A DNA stretch of 64,000 nt from positions 2,232,001 through 2,296,000 of the forward strand of contig NZ_CP108427.1 of the NCBI RefSeq assembly GCF_035982055.1. The letters are read 5' to 3'. Numbering within the stretch: position 1 is the first letter of the stretch; every line of letters begins with the position of its first letter. The notes below the pieces were generated by a model. That model searched no databases. It was not told where the DNA came from and saw only the letters and a list, made by a program, of their open reading frames with translations. Source of the DNA: Streptomyces sp. NBC_01288 (GTDB lineage: Bacteria; Actinomycetota; Actinomycetes; Streptomycetales; Streptomycetaceae). Shown here piece after piece: positions 34,138 to 45,227 of the stretch. A program made the translations under genes and the position numbers.

Positions 34138-35657
34138 TCCCGGTGCATCGGCACCGCGGTCTCCGTACCCCAGCCCGGCTCACCCGAACGGGAGCGCGCG
34201 GGCGCGTGCCGCCGGGCCAGTTCGAACGCGCTGAGCACCACGCGCGACTGGTACTCGACCTGGCGCGCGACCGAGATCCAGCGTGCCCCGCAGCCGTCGC
34301 GGTAGTCGGCGCACCACTCGTCGATCAGCCGGTCCAACTCCGGCAGCACACCGGCCTGATCGTGCCCGGAGGCGATCACGAGCTGGTAGAGCAGCCCCGC
34401 CGTCCGCAGCGCCAACCGCCGTCCCGCGATGCGCAGGGCGGCCAGGTGGGCGGTGTTGAGCGGTGGCAGCGGGCGGGCGGCGCCGGTGTCGACATCGGGG
34501 TCCCACGCGTCGGCGAGCCCGGGGATCACCAGTAAATAGTCGTCGACCGGGGCGAGCAGCCGCGCCGCGTCGGACACGACGAGGGTGCGGGGGCGCGGGT
34601 CGGCGGTGTCCCGCGCGCGCGTGCCGATCGGGTCGGCGGCTGGCTGCGGCCAGGCGTCCCGCAGCCCGAAGCCCGTCCCCGTCTCGGTACCGCCCCGCAC
34701 GAAGGGCCGTATCCGCGCGAGGAGTTGTTCCAGGATGCGGCTGTCGTGGCGCAGGGTGTGGCTCACGGTGCGGAGGAACGCGTCCGCGTCCGCGGGCGGT
34801 GCGCCGTTCTCGACGCCGGCCACGCCCCACATCGGCGCTTCCACGACCGCCGTGATCGTGCCGTGCCGGTGCGGGTGGTACCAGGTGGACTCGACGGCGG
34901 CCTCGGTGATGGCGGCGACGAGGTCGCCCGGGCGCGGTGGCGGGATGCGGTAGACGGCGGGGCCGAGGCTCGGCCAGTACAGGGTGTCGTAGGGGCCGAG
35001 TTCGCGCGGGATGCCGAGGCGGGTCGCCGTGTGGGCGACGCGGCGGGCGAGGCCCGGGAGGTCGTGGGTCAGCTCCACGAAGCCGCCGCCCACGTCGACG
35101 CCGTGCAGGGAGCACTGGAGGAACGGTCTCAGTTCGTCCTGGATCTCCAACAGGGCGCGCGTTTCCGGGAGTCGGGCGCCTGCCGCGCCGTCGGGCAGCC
35201 ACTCGGGCTGTTCGAGGAAGCCGGGCCGGAAGAAGTTCCGGAAGTACCGGCCGAGGCTGTACGGGCCGGGCAGCCAGCCCTCGTTGCGGCGCGAGCCGTC
35301 GGGGTCGAGGCACAGCAGGAGGTTCCAGGTGGCGTCGGCGCCATCGCTCAACCGGGGGTCGGCGAGGACCCGTTCGGCCAGCCGCAGCACCGTCGCGCCG
35401 CCCACGGGCTCGTTGGCGTGCGGTCCGGCGACCACGAGGGCCTGACGGCTGCCGTGGCCCACGGAGAGGAGCCACAGGGGCGTACCGGCGCGGGAGGTCC
35501 CGACGCGGCGCAGCCGGGCGTCCTGGGGGCGGCGGGCGACGAGCGCGGCGGCCTGGGCGGCCAACTCGTCCACGGACGGGTAGCGGAGGAGTGGCGGCAG
35601 GGCACACCTCCACAAATGTGGTGCCGTCGGTTCACCAGATGTGCATGGTGTACGCAC
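34134..35657 (-). CDS. M14-family zinc carboxypeptidase-like protein, paralogue
   Basis: 507 residues from GTG 35657; no ribosome site is seen there, and a TTG near 35615 with following homology is an alternative. Shares LLRYPSVDEL, VVAGPHANEPVGG (zinc HxxE), CSLHGVDVGGGF (third His) and AVVEAPMW with the neighbouring M14 gene but carries a longer C-terminal half. No signal peptide. It is upstream of, and translationally coupled to, the SSI-type inhibitor gene, an unusual pairing for a cytoplasmic peptidase. Confidence 0.8.
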   Translation of the reverse strand: MRTPCTSGEPTAPHLWRCALPPLLRYPSVDELAAQAAALVARRPQDARLRRVGTSRAGTPLWLLSVGHGSRQALVVAGPHANEPVGGATVLRLAERVLADPRLSDGADATWNLLLCLDPDGSRRNEGWLPGPYSLGRYFRNFFRPGFLEQPEWLPDGAAGARLPETRALLEIQDELRPFLQCSLHGVDVGGGFVELTHDLPGLARRVAHTATRLGIPRELGPYDTLYWPSLGPAVYRIPPPRPGDLVAAITEAAVESTWYHPHRHGTITAVVEAPMWGVAGVENGAPPADADAFLRTVSHTLRHDSRILEQLLARIRPFVRGGTETGTGFGLRDAWPQPAADPIGTRARDTADPRPRTLVVSDAARLLAPVDDYLLVIPGLADAWDPDVDTGAARPLPPLNTAHLAALRIAGRRLALRTAGLLYQLVIASGHDQAGVLPELDRLIDEWCADYRDGCGARWISVARQVEYQSRVVLSAFELARRHAPARSRSGEPGWGTETAVPMHRE

Positions 35658-35777
35658 AGTCAGTCACGGCGTGAGGGGTACGTCAACACCGCCGTACGGA
35701 AAGGGATTTGACGCATCCCCTCGGTTGCCACATCGGGTAATGCCCAGGCCAGAGGTGAGGTGGGGCTGTGTTCGGGC

Positions 35778-36329
35778 TCAGGTGACGGCGAGCCGGAACG
35801 CCATCCGGCCGAAGCCGATCTGGTCGCCCTCGCGGACGACGGCCGCGCCGATCACCCGTCGGCCGTTGACCGTCGTGCCGTTGGTCGAACCGAGGTCGCG
35901 CAGCACCCACATGCCGCCCTGGCGGCTGAGCTCGGCGTGCACCCGGGAGACCGTCTCGTGGGTCAGGCGCAGCCCGTTGGCGGGGTCGCGGCCGATGCGC
36001 AGGGGGTGTCCGTTGCCCGGGTGGGGCAGCAGCAGTTTGGGGAGCCGCTCGGCCTGCCACGCCCTGCGCAGCCGTACGGTGAAGCCGGAGACGGCCTCCA
36101 CGGTGCCGAACAACGCGCGGGAGAGGCGGCTTTCGGTGGGCAGGTCGGCGGTGAGCGGCACGAGGTCCTCGGACCGGCGGGCGGCGAGCGCCAGCTCCAT
36201 GCGCCGGATGAACGTGTCGTGGGACAACCGCCCCATGGCGACGCCGTCATGGAGAAGCTTGAGCGCCTTGTCGCGCTCCGCGTCGGAGATCCGCGCGGGG
36301 TACGTGTGGAACTCGAAGGACGACGTCAC
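35778..36329 (-). CDS. DUF1707 and FHA domain protein
   Basis: 183 residues from GTG 36329. The N-terminal ARISDAERDKALKLLHDGVA, GRLSHDTFIRRMELALAAR region is a DUF1707 (SHOCT-like) helix pair. From about residue 110 an FHA domain follows, with LRIGRDPANGLRL, VSRVHAEL and LGSTNGTTVNG supplying the phosphothreonine-binding Arg, Ser-His and Asn. It probably reads Ser/Thr kinase phosphorylation; no kinase is nearby. It diverges from treZ. Confidence 0.88.
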   Translation of the reverse strand: MTSSFEFHTYPARISDAERDKALKLLHDGVAMGRLSHDTFIRRMELALAARRSEDLVPLTADLPTESRLSRALFGTVEAVSGFTVRLRRAWQAERLPKLLLPHPGNGHPLRIGRDPANGLRLTHETVSRVHAELSRQGGMWVLRDLGSTNGTTVNGRRVIGAAVVREGDQIGFGRMAFRLAVT

Positions 36330-36502
36330 GTTCGTGATTGTCGGGCAGTGAACCCCGGGTGTCCAGAAGACGCGGAAACGGCACGCACGCGCGTGAAGAT
36401 GACGACACCTGCGCCAAAGGGGTGGATTCAAAAGCGGATTGATCTCGTTTGAAGCACGATGGACGGGCTACATCCCGGTGAGCAGACGAAGGGGAACCGT
36501 CC

Positions 36503-38248
36503 GTGCAGTTCGAGGTGTGGGCACCAGAGGCAGACCGTGTGACGCTCCATTGCGCGGGCGCCACGCGCGCGTTGGAGCGCGATCCCGAGCGCGTGGGGTG
36601 GTGGAGCGGCGAGGCGGAGGCGGAGGACGGCACGCGGTACGGGTTCGCGGTGGACGACGGCCCGCCGCTGCCCGACCCGCGCTCGCGCCGGCAGCCGGAG
36701 GGACCGGACGGACTGAGCGCGGTCGTCGACCACGAGCGGTACGCGTGGCGTGCCGCGTGGTCCGGGCGCCCGCTGCCCGGAGCGGTGCTCTACGAGCTGC
36801 ACGTCGGCACGTACACGCCCGAGGGCACCCTGGACGCGGCCGCCGACCGGCTCGGCCATCTCGTCGAACTGGGCGTCACGCACGTCGAGTTGATGCCCCT
36901 GTGCCCGTTCCCCGGCCGCCACGGCTGGGGCTACGAGGGCGTCTCCCTGTGGGCCGTGCACGAGCCCTACGGCGGCCCCGAGGGGCTCAAGCGGTTCGTC
37001 GACCGGGCGCACGAACTGGGCCTGGGTGTCGTGCTCGACGTGGTGCACAACCACCTCGGCCCGTCCGGGAACTACCTGCCCGCGTTCGGCCCCTACTTCA
37101 CGGACACGCACCAGACCCCCTGGGGCAGCGCGGTCAACCTGGACGCGCCCGGTTCGGACGAGGTGCGCGCGTTCCTGCTGGGCAGCGCGCTGGCGTGGCT
37201 GCGCGAGTACCGGATCGACGGGCTGCGGCTGGACGCGGTGCACGCGTTGCAGGACACGCGCGCGTGCCACTTCCTGGAGGAACTGTCCGCCGCCGTCGAC
37301 ACGTTGGGCGCCGAGACGGGCCGGCCGCTGTTCCTGGTCGCCGAGTCCGACCTGAACGACCCGCGGGTGGTCACCTCCCGCGCGGAGGGCGGCTTCGGGC
37401 TGCACGCGCAGTGGAACGACGACTTCCACCACGCGCTGCACACCGCGGTGACCGGTGAATCGCAGGGCTACTACGGGGACTTCGCGCGGGCCCCGCTCGC
37501 GGCGATCGCCAAGACACTGACCGGCGGCTTCTTCCACGACGGCACCTATTCGAGCTTCCGGGACCGGCACCACGGCCGCCGCCTCGACCGCACGCGCGTG
37601 GCCGCGCACCGCCTCCTCGGCTACAGCCAGACCCACGACCAGGTCGGCAACCGCGCCCAGGGGGACCGCCTTTCAGCCTCCCTCTCCCCCGGCCTGCTGG
37701 CCTGCGCCGCCGCGCTGACGCTGACCGGACCCTTCACGCCGATGCTGTTCATGGGCGAGGAGTGGGCGGCGGGCACGCCCTGGCAGTTCTTCACCGACCA
37801 CACCGACCCGGACCTCGCGGAGGCCGTACGGCAGGGCAGGCGGCGGGAGTTCACGTCGCACGGCTGGGCCGCCGAGGACGTACCGGACCCGCAGGACCCG
37901 GCGACCCGCGACCGCTCCTGCCTCGACTGGTCGGAGCCGGAGCACGAGCCCCACGCGCGCGTGCTGGCCTGGTACCGCCGGCTCATCGCCCTCCGGCACG
38001 AACAGCCCGACCTCACGGACCCCGATCTCACCGACACGAAGGTGGCCTACGACGAGGACGCCCGCTGGCTCGCGCTGCGCCGCGGGGACGTACGCGTCGC
38101 CGTGAACCTCGGCAAGGAACCGGCCGCGATCCCCCTGGGCACGCGTCCGGCGGAGATCCTGGCCGCGTGGGAGCCGGTGGAGGCACCGGGGGCGGACGGT
38201 TTGCTGCGGCTGCCCGGGGAGTCGTGCGTGGTGCTGGCGCAGGCGTAA
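36503..38248 (+). CDS. treZ: Maltooligosyltrehalose trehalohydrolase TreZ
   Basis: 581-residue GH13 enzyme releasing trehalose from the maltooligosyltrehalose made by TreY. N-terminal FEVWAPEADRVTLH (CBM48-like), VLYELHVGTYTPEGT, VVLDVVHNHLGPSGNY, DGLRLDAVHAL (nucleophile), LVAESDLNDP (acid) and YSQTHDQVGNRAQG (third Asp). GTG start at 36503. With glgX and treY it completes the TreXYZ route, though 5.7 kb of unrelated genes intervene. Three copies of an iterated motif and a hairpin follow its stop. Confidence 0.95.
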   Translation: MQFEVWAPEADRVTLHCAGATRALERDPERVGWWSGEAEAEDGTRYGFAVDDGPPLPDPRSRRQPEGPDGLSAVVDHERYAWRAAWSGRPLPGAVLYELHVGTYTPEGTLDAAADRLGHLVELGVTHVELMPLCPFPGRHGWGYEGVSLWAVHEPYGGPEGLKRFVDRAHELGLGVVLDVVHNHLGPSGNYLPAFGPYFTDTHQTPWGSAVNLDAPGSDEVRAFLLGSALAWLREYRIDGLRLDAVHALQDTRACHFLEELSAAVDTLGAETGRPLFLVAESDLNDPRVVTSRAEGGFGLHAQWNDDFHHALHTAVTGESQGYYGDFARAPLAAIAKTLTGGFFHDGTYSSFRDRHHGRRLDRTRVAAHRLLGYSQTHDQVGNRAQGDRLSASLSPGLLACAAALTLTGPFTPMLFMGEEWAAGTPWQFFTDHTDPDLAEAVRQGRRREFTSHGWAAEDVPDPQDPATRDRSCLDWSEPEHEPHARVLAWYRRLIALRHEQPDLTDPDLTDTKVAYDEDARWLALRRGDVRVAVNLGKEPAAIPLGTRPAEILAAWEPVEAPGADGLLRLPGESCVVLAQA

Positions 38249-38317
38249 ACGCTTGCGCGATCGCTTGCGGACGGTCGGCGTAAACGCTTGCGCAAACGTG
38301 TGCGTAAACGCTTGCGC
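38244..38317. repeat. Three copies of CGTAAACGCTTGCGC behind treZ
   Basis: Identical 15-mers at 38244-38258 (overlapping the treZ stop), 38279-38293 and 38303-38317, with degenerate partial copies (ATCGCTTGCGG, CAAACGTGTGCG) between. The AAACGCTT core resembles half of a LacI-family operator. See the hairpin entry for the last copy. Confidence 0.75.
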
Positions 38318-38328
38318 GAGCGTTTACG
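38303..38328. terminator. Hairpin between convergent treZ and kinase genes
   Basis: CGTAAACGCT (38303-38312) pairs perfectly with AGCGTTTACG (38319-38328) across a 6-base loop. Placed three bases before the convergent kinase stop, it can terminate treZ, and possibly the kinase in the other direction. Confidence 0.65.
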
Positions 38329-38330
38329 TG

Positions 38331-39269
38331 CTACAACTCCCCTTCCCCGTCCCGGAGTTCGGTCACCCGTTCCAGCAGGATCGCCTCCCAGGTGCGTCGT
38401 AGCTGGGTCCTGAGGAGTGGGACGGGCCCGGCGTCGCGGCCCTTGAGGTGGTCGGCGAGGCGGACGACGGTGTCGCAGCGGGCGAGCCAGAGGCCGCGCA
38501 GGCAGGGGCGGGCGCCGTAGCCGGCGAGGGTCGCGGCTCGTACGGCGGCGGGCGAACCGACCGCCAGGGCGAGTCCGGCGATGTCCTCGGCGGGGTCGCC
38601 GAGGGTCGCGTCGGTCCAGTCCAGGACGCCGCGCACCCGGCCGTCGGTGCTGACCACGAGGTGTTCGCCCTTGAGGTCGTGGTGGACGAGGACCGCGGTG
38701 CCGGGCTGGGCGGCGAGCTGGATCGCGCCGGGCTGGGTGAGCTGGTGGAGGCGTGCGGCGTCGAACTCGTCGGCGGCGGCGAGCCGTTCGGCGGCCTGCT
38801 CGGCGGCACGGCGCAGCTCCTCCAGGGAGCGGGGTGCGGTGCGCGGGATCCCGAGCGACTCGGCCTGTCGGGCGGGCACCTCGCGCAGCCCGGTGAGCAG
38901 CCCCGCCAGGTCGGCCTCGCCCACGGCGGAGACGTCCTGGTCCTCGCCGGATCGGCCGGGCACCTTGGTGTCGAGCGTGTAGGTGAGCCCGGGCGCCCAC
39001 TCGCCGTGCGCCACGCTGGTCGGAACCGCGACGGGGAGATACGGCCGTACGAGGTCGCGCAGGCGCAGTTCACGGCGTTGCCGCACGGTGGCCGCACGGT
39101 TCGGGGCGAGGCGCAGCACATGGCGGGAGCCGACCCACCAGGTGGCGTGCTCGCCGCCCTCGGCGACGGGCCCGATCTCGGGTCCGGCACCGTCGGCCGT
39201 ACCGTCCTTGAGCAGGGAGCGGACCAGTCGGCGGACGGTGTCCGCGGTGGGTTTCGGTGCCTGGGTCAT
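38331..39269 (-). CDS. APH-fold phosphotransferase
   Basis: 312-residue kinase-like protein of the aminoglycoside/macrolide phosphotransferase fold. VLVHHDLKGEHLVV is the catalytic loop (HxDxxxxN-like, with Glu-His in place of the usual Asn) and VLDWTDATLGDPAEDIA the metal-binding block. ATG 39269. It follows the peptidase gene on the same strand, 45 bases apart. Resembles macrolide 2'-phosphotransferases in layout; the substrate is unknown. Confidence 0.83.
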   Translation of the reverse strand: MTQAPKPTADTVRRLVRSLLKDGTADGAGPEIGPVAEGGEHATWWVGSRHVLRLAPNRAATVRQRRELRLRDLVRPYLPVAVPTSVAHGEWAPGLTYTLDTKVPGRSGEDQDVSAVGEADLAGLLTGLREVPARQAESLGIPRTAPRSLEELRRAAEQAAERLAAADEFDAARLHQLTQPGAIQLAAQPGTAVLVHHDLKGEHLVVSTDGRVRGVLDWTDATLGDPAEDIAGLALAVGSPAAVRAATLAGYGARPCLRGLWLARCDTVVRLADHLKGRDAGPVPLLRTQLRRTWEAILLERVTELRDGEGEL

Positions 39270-39314
39270 GGTCGCGCCGTCGCCGTTCGGGGTGTCGGGG
39301 GCTCCTGGTCGTCG

Positions 39315-40442
39315 TCAGTCCACCAGGGCCATCTCACGGTCCGTGTTGTTGAGCCGTCGGCCGCCGTGCTCGGTCACCGTGACGATGTCCTCGATGCGTA
39401 CCCCGAAGCGGCCGGGCAGATAGACGCCGGGCTCCACCGAGAAGCACATCCCGGGCACGAGGGGTTGTTCCTCGCCCTCGATCATGTACGGCGGCTCGTG
39501 CGTGGTGACGCCGATGCCGTGGCCGGTGCGGTGGATGAAATAGGGGCCGTATCCGGCGTCGTCGATGACCGCGCGGGCGGCGCGGTCGACCTCCTGGCAG
39601 GCGACTCCGGGGCGCACCGCGCGGAAACCGGCCTCCTGGGCCTCGCGGACGAGGTCGTGGACGCGCTGTTCCTCGTCGCCGGGTTCACCGACGTGGACCG
39701 TGCGCGAAGTGTCGGAGCCGTAACCGTCCTTGAGGCCGCCGAAGTCGAGGACGATCATGTCGCCCTGCTGGATGACACGGTCGCCCACCTCGTGGTGCGG
39801 GTTGGCTCCGTTGGGGCCCGAGGCGACGATCGTGAAGTCGACCTGGGAGTGCCCGAACTGCCGTAGCAGATCGGCGAGATCGGCCCCGACATCGGACTCG
39901 CGGCGTCCGGCGAAGGGAACCTTCCGGATCTCCTCGTACGTCGCGTCCGCGGCCGCTCCGGCGGCCGCCATGAGGTCCAGTTCCGCCGCGTCCTTCACCG
40001 CGCGCAGCATCGGCAGTGCGTCGGTGAGGGAGGCGTAGGTGGTGTCGGGCAGCGTCTTCTGGAGTCCGAGCAGGTGCATGGACCAGGCGTTGTCGCTGAT
40101 GCCGAAGCGGCCCGTCGCGTCGAGCAGCGCGGCGGTGGCGGCGTAGGGGTCCTTGCCGTCGGTCCAGTCGCGCAGGGTGAGGGCGTCGGCACCGGCCGCC
40201 TTGGCCGCGTCGGGGGCCTCCAGGGTGGGCACGACGAGGACCGGGGAACGGCCGGGGGCCAGGACGAGCACGGTGAGCCGTTCGGTGACCGCGGTGGGCG
40301 CGTATCCGGTGAGCCACACCAGGTCCGGTCCCGGAGCGACCAGGAGCCCCGCGAGACCGGCGTCGGCGGCGGCCCGCGCGGCGCGGTCCATGCGGGCCCT
40401 GTAGTCGGCGGCGGTGAAGGGCGCGGGCGTGCTACCGGTCAT
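39315..40442 (-). CDS. Xaa-Pro aminopeptidase-like M24 metallopeptidase
   Basis: 375-residue pita-bread peptidase (PepP/PepQ type). N-terminal creatinase-like domain to about 140. The catalytic domain has metal ligands in VLDFGGLKDGYGSDTSRT (two Asp), RTGHGIGVTTHE (His), FSVEPGVYL (Glu) and VRIEDIVTV (Glu), and a substrate His in NPHHEVGDR. ATG 40442. Cytoplasmic; probably releases amino acids N-terminal to Pro. Confidence 0.92.
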   Translation of the reverse strand: MTGSTPAPFTAADYRARMDRAARAAADAGLAGLLVAPGPDLVWLTGYAPTAVTERLTVLVLAPGRSPVLVVPTLEAPDAAKAAGADALTLRDWTDGKDPYAATAALLDATGRFGISDNAWSMHLLGLQKTLPDTTYASLTDALPMLRAVKDAAELDLMAAAGAAADATYEEIRKVPFAGRRESDVGADLADLLRQFGHSQVDFTIVASGPNGANPHHEVGDRVIQQGDMIVLDFGGLKDGYGSDTSRTVHVGEPGDEEQRVHDLVREAQEAGFRAVRPGVACQEVDRAARAVIDDAGYGPYFIHRTGHGIGVTTHEPPYMIEGEEQPLVPGMCFSVEPGVYLPGRFGVRIEDIVTVTEHGGRRLNNTDREMALVD

Positions 40443-40615
40443 TCAGGCCTCCGAGGACGGACGGAACAGGGCTACGGTCAGCATCCTGCCCGGACCCGGG
40501 GGGCCACGCGAGCCGATCGGCGGGACTTCCCAGTCCCGGCATCGCCATCAGGATGTCCCGGCCGGCGATCGGCGTCACGTCGTGGGCCACCTCCCAGGGG
40601 ACGCGCGACGCCGTG

Positions 40616-41194
40616 TCAGACGACGTACCCGGGGACCACGGTGAACTGCTGGAAGCCGCCGCTGTGGTGTCGCACGGTGATCGTGACCTCGTCCCCGGGG
40701 TGGGCACGCGCGACCGCGCGCGCGAGGTCGGCCGCCGAGTCGACCCGGGTGCCGCCGAACGTGAGCAGGACGTCGCCGCGGATCAGGCCCGCCGTGTAGC
40801 CGGGGCCGGGGATGTGGACGCCGACGATCAGGGCGCCCGCCTTCTCGGCGTCCACGGCCTCCACGCCGAGCGTCGCGGTGGCGGACGTGGGCGACGGCAT
40901 CGGGCTCGCGGAGGACGCGGTCCGGCCGGTGGGACGGGCCGTCGGCGCCGGTTGCCCGGCCGCCTGGCGCTGCATCTCGGCGAGTTTGCTCATGCCGATC
41001 ACCGTGGCGCCGACCGTGCCGAGCCCGACCCCGGACAGCACCAGGACGGTCCCGACGAACAGGCCGAACAGCAGGGTCACGAGCCGTCGGCCGCGGCGCC
41101 GCGCGGCGTGCGGGCGCCGGCCGGCGCCGGGCTTGGTGCCGTCGCCGGGTTCCTGACCGGGCATCGGCTTGGGACGCAACGCAGTCTGTTCCAT
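40616..41194 (-). CDS. Membrane-anchored PDZ domain protein
   Basis: 192 residues: a basic cytoplasmic N-terminus with RRRGRRL, one membrane helix (VTLLFGLFVGTVLVLSGVG, about 39-57), a Pro/Thr/Ser-rich linker, and a C-terminal PDZ domain (GVHIPGPGYTAGLIRGDVLL, then DLARAVARAHPGDEVTITV). It resembles the tail of HtrA/DegP proteases without the protease domain, so it may bind exported proteins. ATG 41194. A 173-base gap follows before the M24 gene. Confidence 0.87.
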   Translation of the reverse strand: MEQTALRPKPMPGQEPGDGTKPGAGRRPHAARRRGRRLVTLLFGLFVGTVLVLSGVGLGTVGATVIGMSKLAEMQRQAAGQPAPTARPTGRTASSASPMPSPTSATATLGVEAVDAEKAGALIVGVHIPGPGYTAGLIRGDVLLTFGGTRVDSAADLARAVARAHPGDEVTITVRHHSGGFQQFTVVPGYVV

Positions 41195-41374
41195 GGATCG
41201 CCTCCGGCAGATGCTCTACCCGGCGCACCGGCGCGCGACGTGCCACGAACGAGTGAGACTGGCCGAGGGTCAGGAGCGGAAGCGGCGGGTGCCCACGGCG
41301 GCGAGGGCCCGCTCCCGCCGGGCGTGCACGGTCGGCCAGGCTCGTTGTCAGTGGCGGCTGTTACGTTCTGTGAC

Positions 41375-42906
41375 ATGACCGATCACGCTCTGCGGCTGCT
41401 CCGGCAGCACGCGCACCTGGCCGAACTGGCCGCGTTCCCCTTCGACTTCGACCTGTGCCGAGCGGACCACTGCGAGCCGGTCCGGCTGGCCTCGGGCGGC
41501 CCGCTGCGTCCGGTCGCGGGCGACGACACGGGCGGTACGTACTTCGTGTGCGCGGACGGGTCCGTGCTGTACGCCGACTCCGAGGGCTCGGCCGGGATCA
41601 TCGGCTCCGGTGTCGACGAGGCTCTGGAGATCATGATCGGTCTGCCGGGCTGGCGCGATCATCTGGACCTCTCCCCGGCCGACGGCGCGGAGAAGGTCCT
41701 GGCCCGGGTCGCGGAGACGGAGGAGGAGTTCCGCGAGGACTACGGCATCGACGAGGCACGGCCCGAACTCCGCACCGCCCTGGGCCTGTCCGAGCGTTCC
41801 CCGGTCGAGCTGATCGCCCTGCTGCACACCGCACTGCTGCGCACCGAGCCCGACTTCCTGCTCCTCAACGCCGAGGAGGGCTGCGCCTACGACCTCCTGG
41901 ACCGTCATCCCCGTCTCCCGCTGTGGGAGCCGGTGCTCGCCCAGGGGCGGGCGATCTCGCGGCGCTGCGTGCGGGCGACCGTACGGTGTGGGACGCGGTG
42001 GCCGAGGACCCCGTACGGCGTCGACTCGCGCTGCGGGCCGCGCAGTTCGACCGCGCGGACGGCGATCTGGAGCTGCTGCGGTATCTGCTCCGGCACGAGG
42101 CCGCGTCGTCGATGACGGACGAACTGCGGCTCGCCGCCGTGCTGGTGGGTCTGCGCGGGCATGCCGAGGATCTGCCGCTGCTGCACGAGGTGCGGGAGAC
42201 GGACTTCGACACCGCGTGCGGGCTGAGCGAGATGCCGGGGCCGGACGCGGACGGGGCGGCGCTGTGGGAGTGGGCCCAAGGGCTGGACGAGTCTCTCTTC
42301 GGTACGGACCCTTCCGACGAACCCCCGTCCACCTGGACCGAGTTGGCGGCCGACCAAGGGCTCGTCGAGTTGGCCCGGACGGCCCTGATCCGCCGACTGG
42401 ACGAGATCGAGATGGATCAGAGTGTGCTGCGGTCGCCGGCCGCGCCGAAGGCACTGAACCCGTCTCCCCTGCGGGCGCTGGCCCGCGAGTTCGAGCAACT
42501 GGGCGACCGGGGACAGGCGTTGCGCGCCCAGCGCCTGTACGCCGCCCTCCAGGACACGGCATGGGACCGCGTCTCGGCGCGGCTGACCCAGGCCCGCCTG
42601 GAGCGCGAGACGGGTCAACCAGCGCAGGCGGGCGGGACGTTGGCGGCGTTGCGGAAGATCCTGGCCTCCCCCGCCGACGACTCCCTCCGGCACTGGCAGG
42701 GCGTGAACCTCGGCCGGTTCATCGCGGAGGAGCACTACGCCCTGGCGCGCGACCTGGCCGGCGCGAATCTCCCGGAGGAGGCCCGCGCCGCCCTGGCCGC
42801 CGCCGACGGGATACGCGGCGAGCTCTCGGGGGCCGCCGCGACGGCCGTACGGGAACTCGCCGAGGATGTGGCGGAGCGGGTCGCGGACCCGAGGGACCTC
42901 GGCTGA
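41375..42906 (+). pseudogene. Frameshifted gene of unknown function
   Basis: Two frames make up one gene. From ATG 41375, frame 2 encodes MTDHALRLLRQHAHLAEL through YDLLDRHPRLPLWEPVLAQG at about 41954. Protein-like sequence then continues in frame 1 (GDLAALRAGDRTVWDAV) to the stop at 42906, about 510 residues in all. The switch falls in a CAGGGGCGGGCG tract, consistent with loss of one base. I recall intact Streptomyces homologues with the same joined sequence but know no function. A sequencing error in the G-run is the main alternative. Confidence 0.8.
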
Positions 42907-42913
42907 GGGGCTG

Positions 42914-45076
<2,163 letters not shown>

Positions 45077-45227
45077 CTACCCGCGGCCCTCAACAGCCAT
45101 CCCGGGCGGGGGACATGATCACACCATCGCGTGAATCAGCGGCGAACCCCTGCGTTTTCCCCGCGTCTTGTGACGTTCGCTCCCCCGCACCTCCTCCGCA
45201 GTCTCCCCCCTGCGCTCCCTCCGCCGT

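Noticed and set aside
32349..38248. A biosynthetic gene cluster around the P450 and peptidases
   Set aside because: No core synthase, precursor peptide or tailoring set; the P450 lacks its Cys. The grouping is odd but not a recognisable BGC.
38244..38328. CRISPR-like spacing of identical repeats
   Set aside because: Units are only 15 bp with unequal short spacers (20 and 9 bases) and no cas genes; better seen as an operator- or terminator-type iteration.
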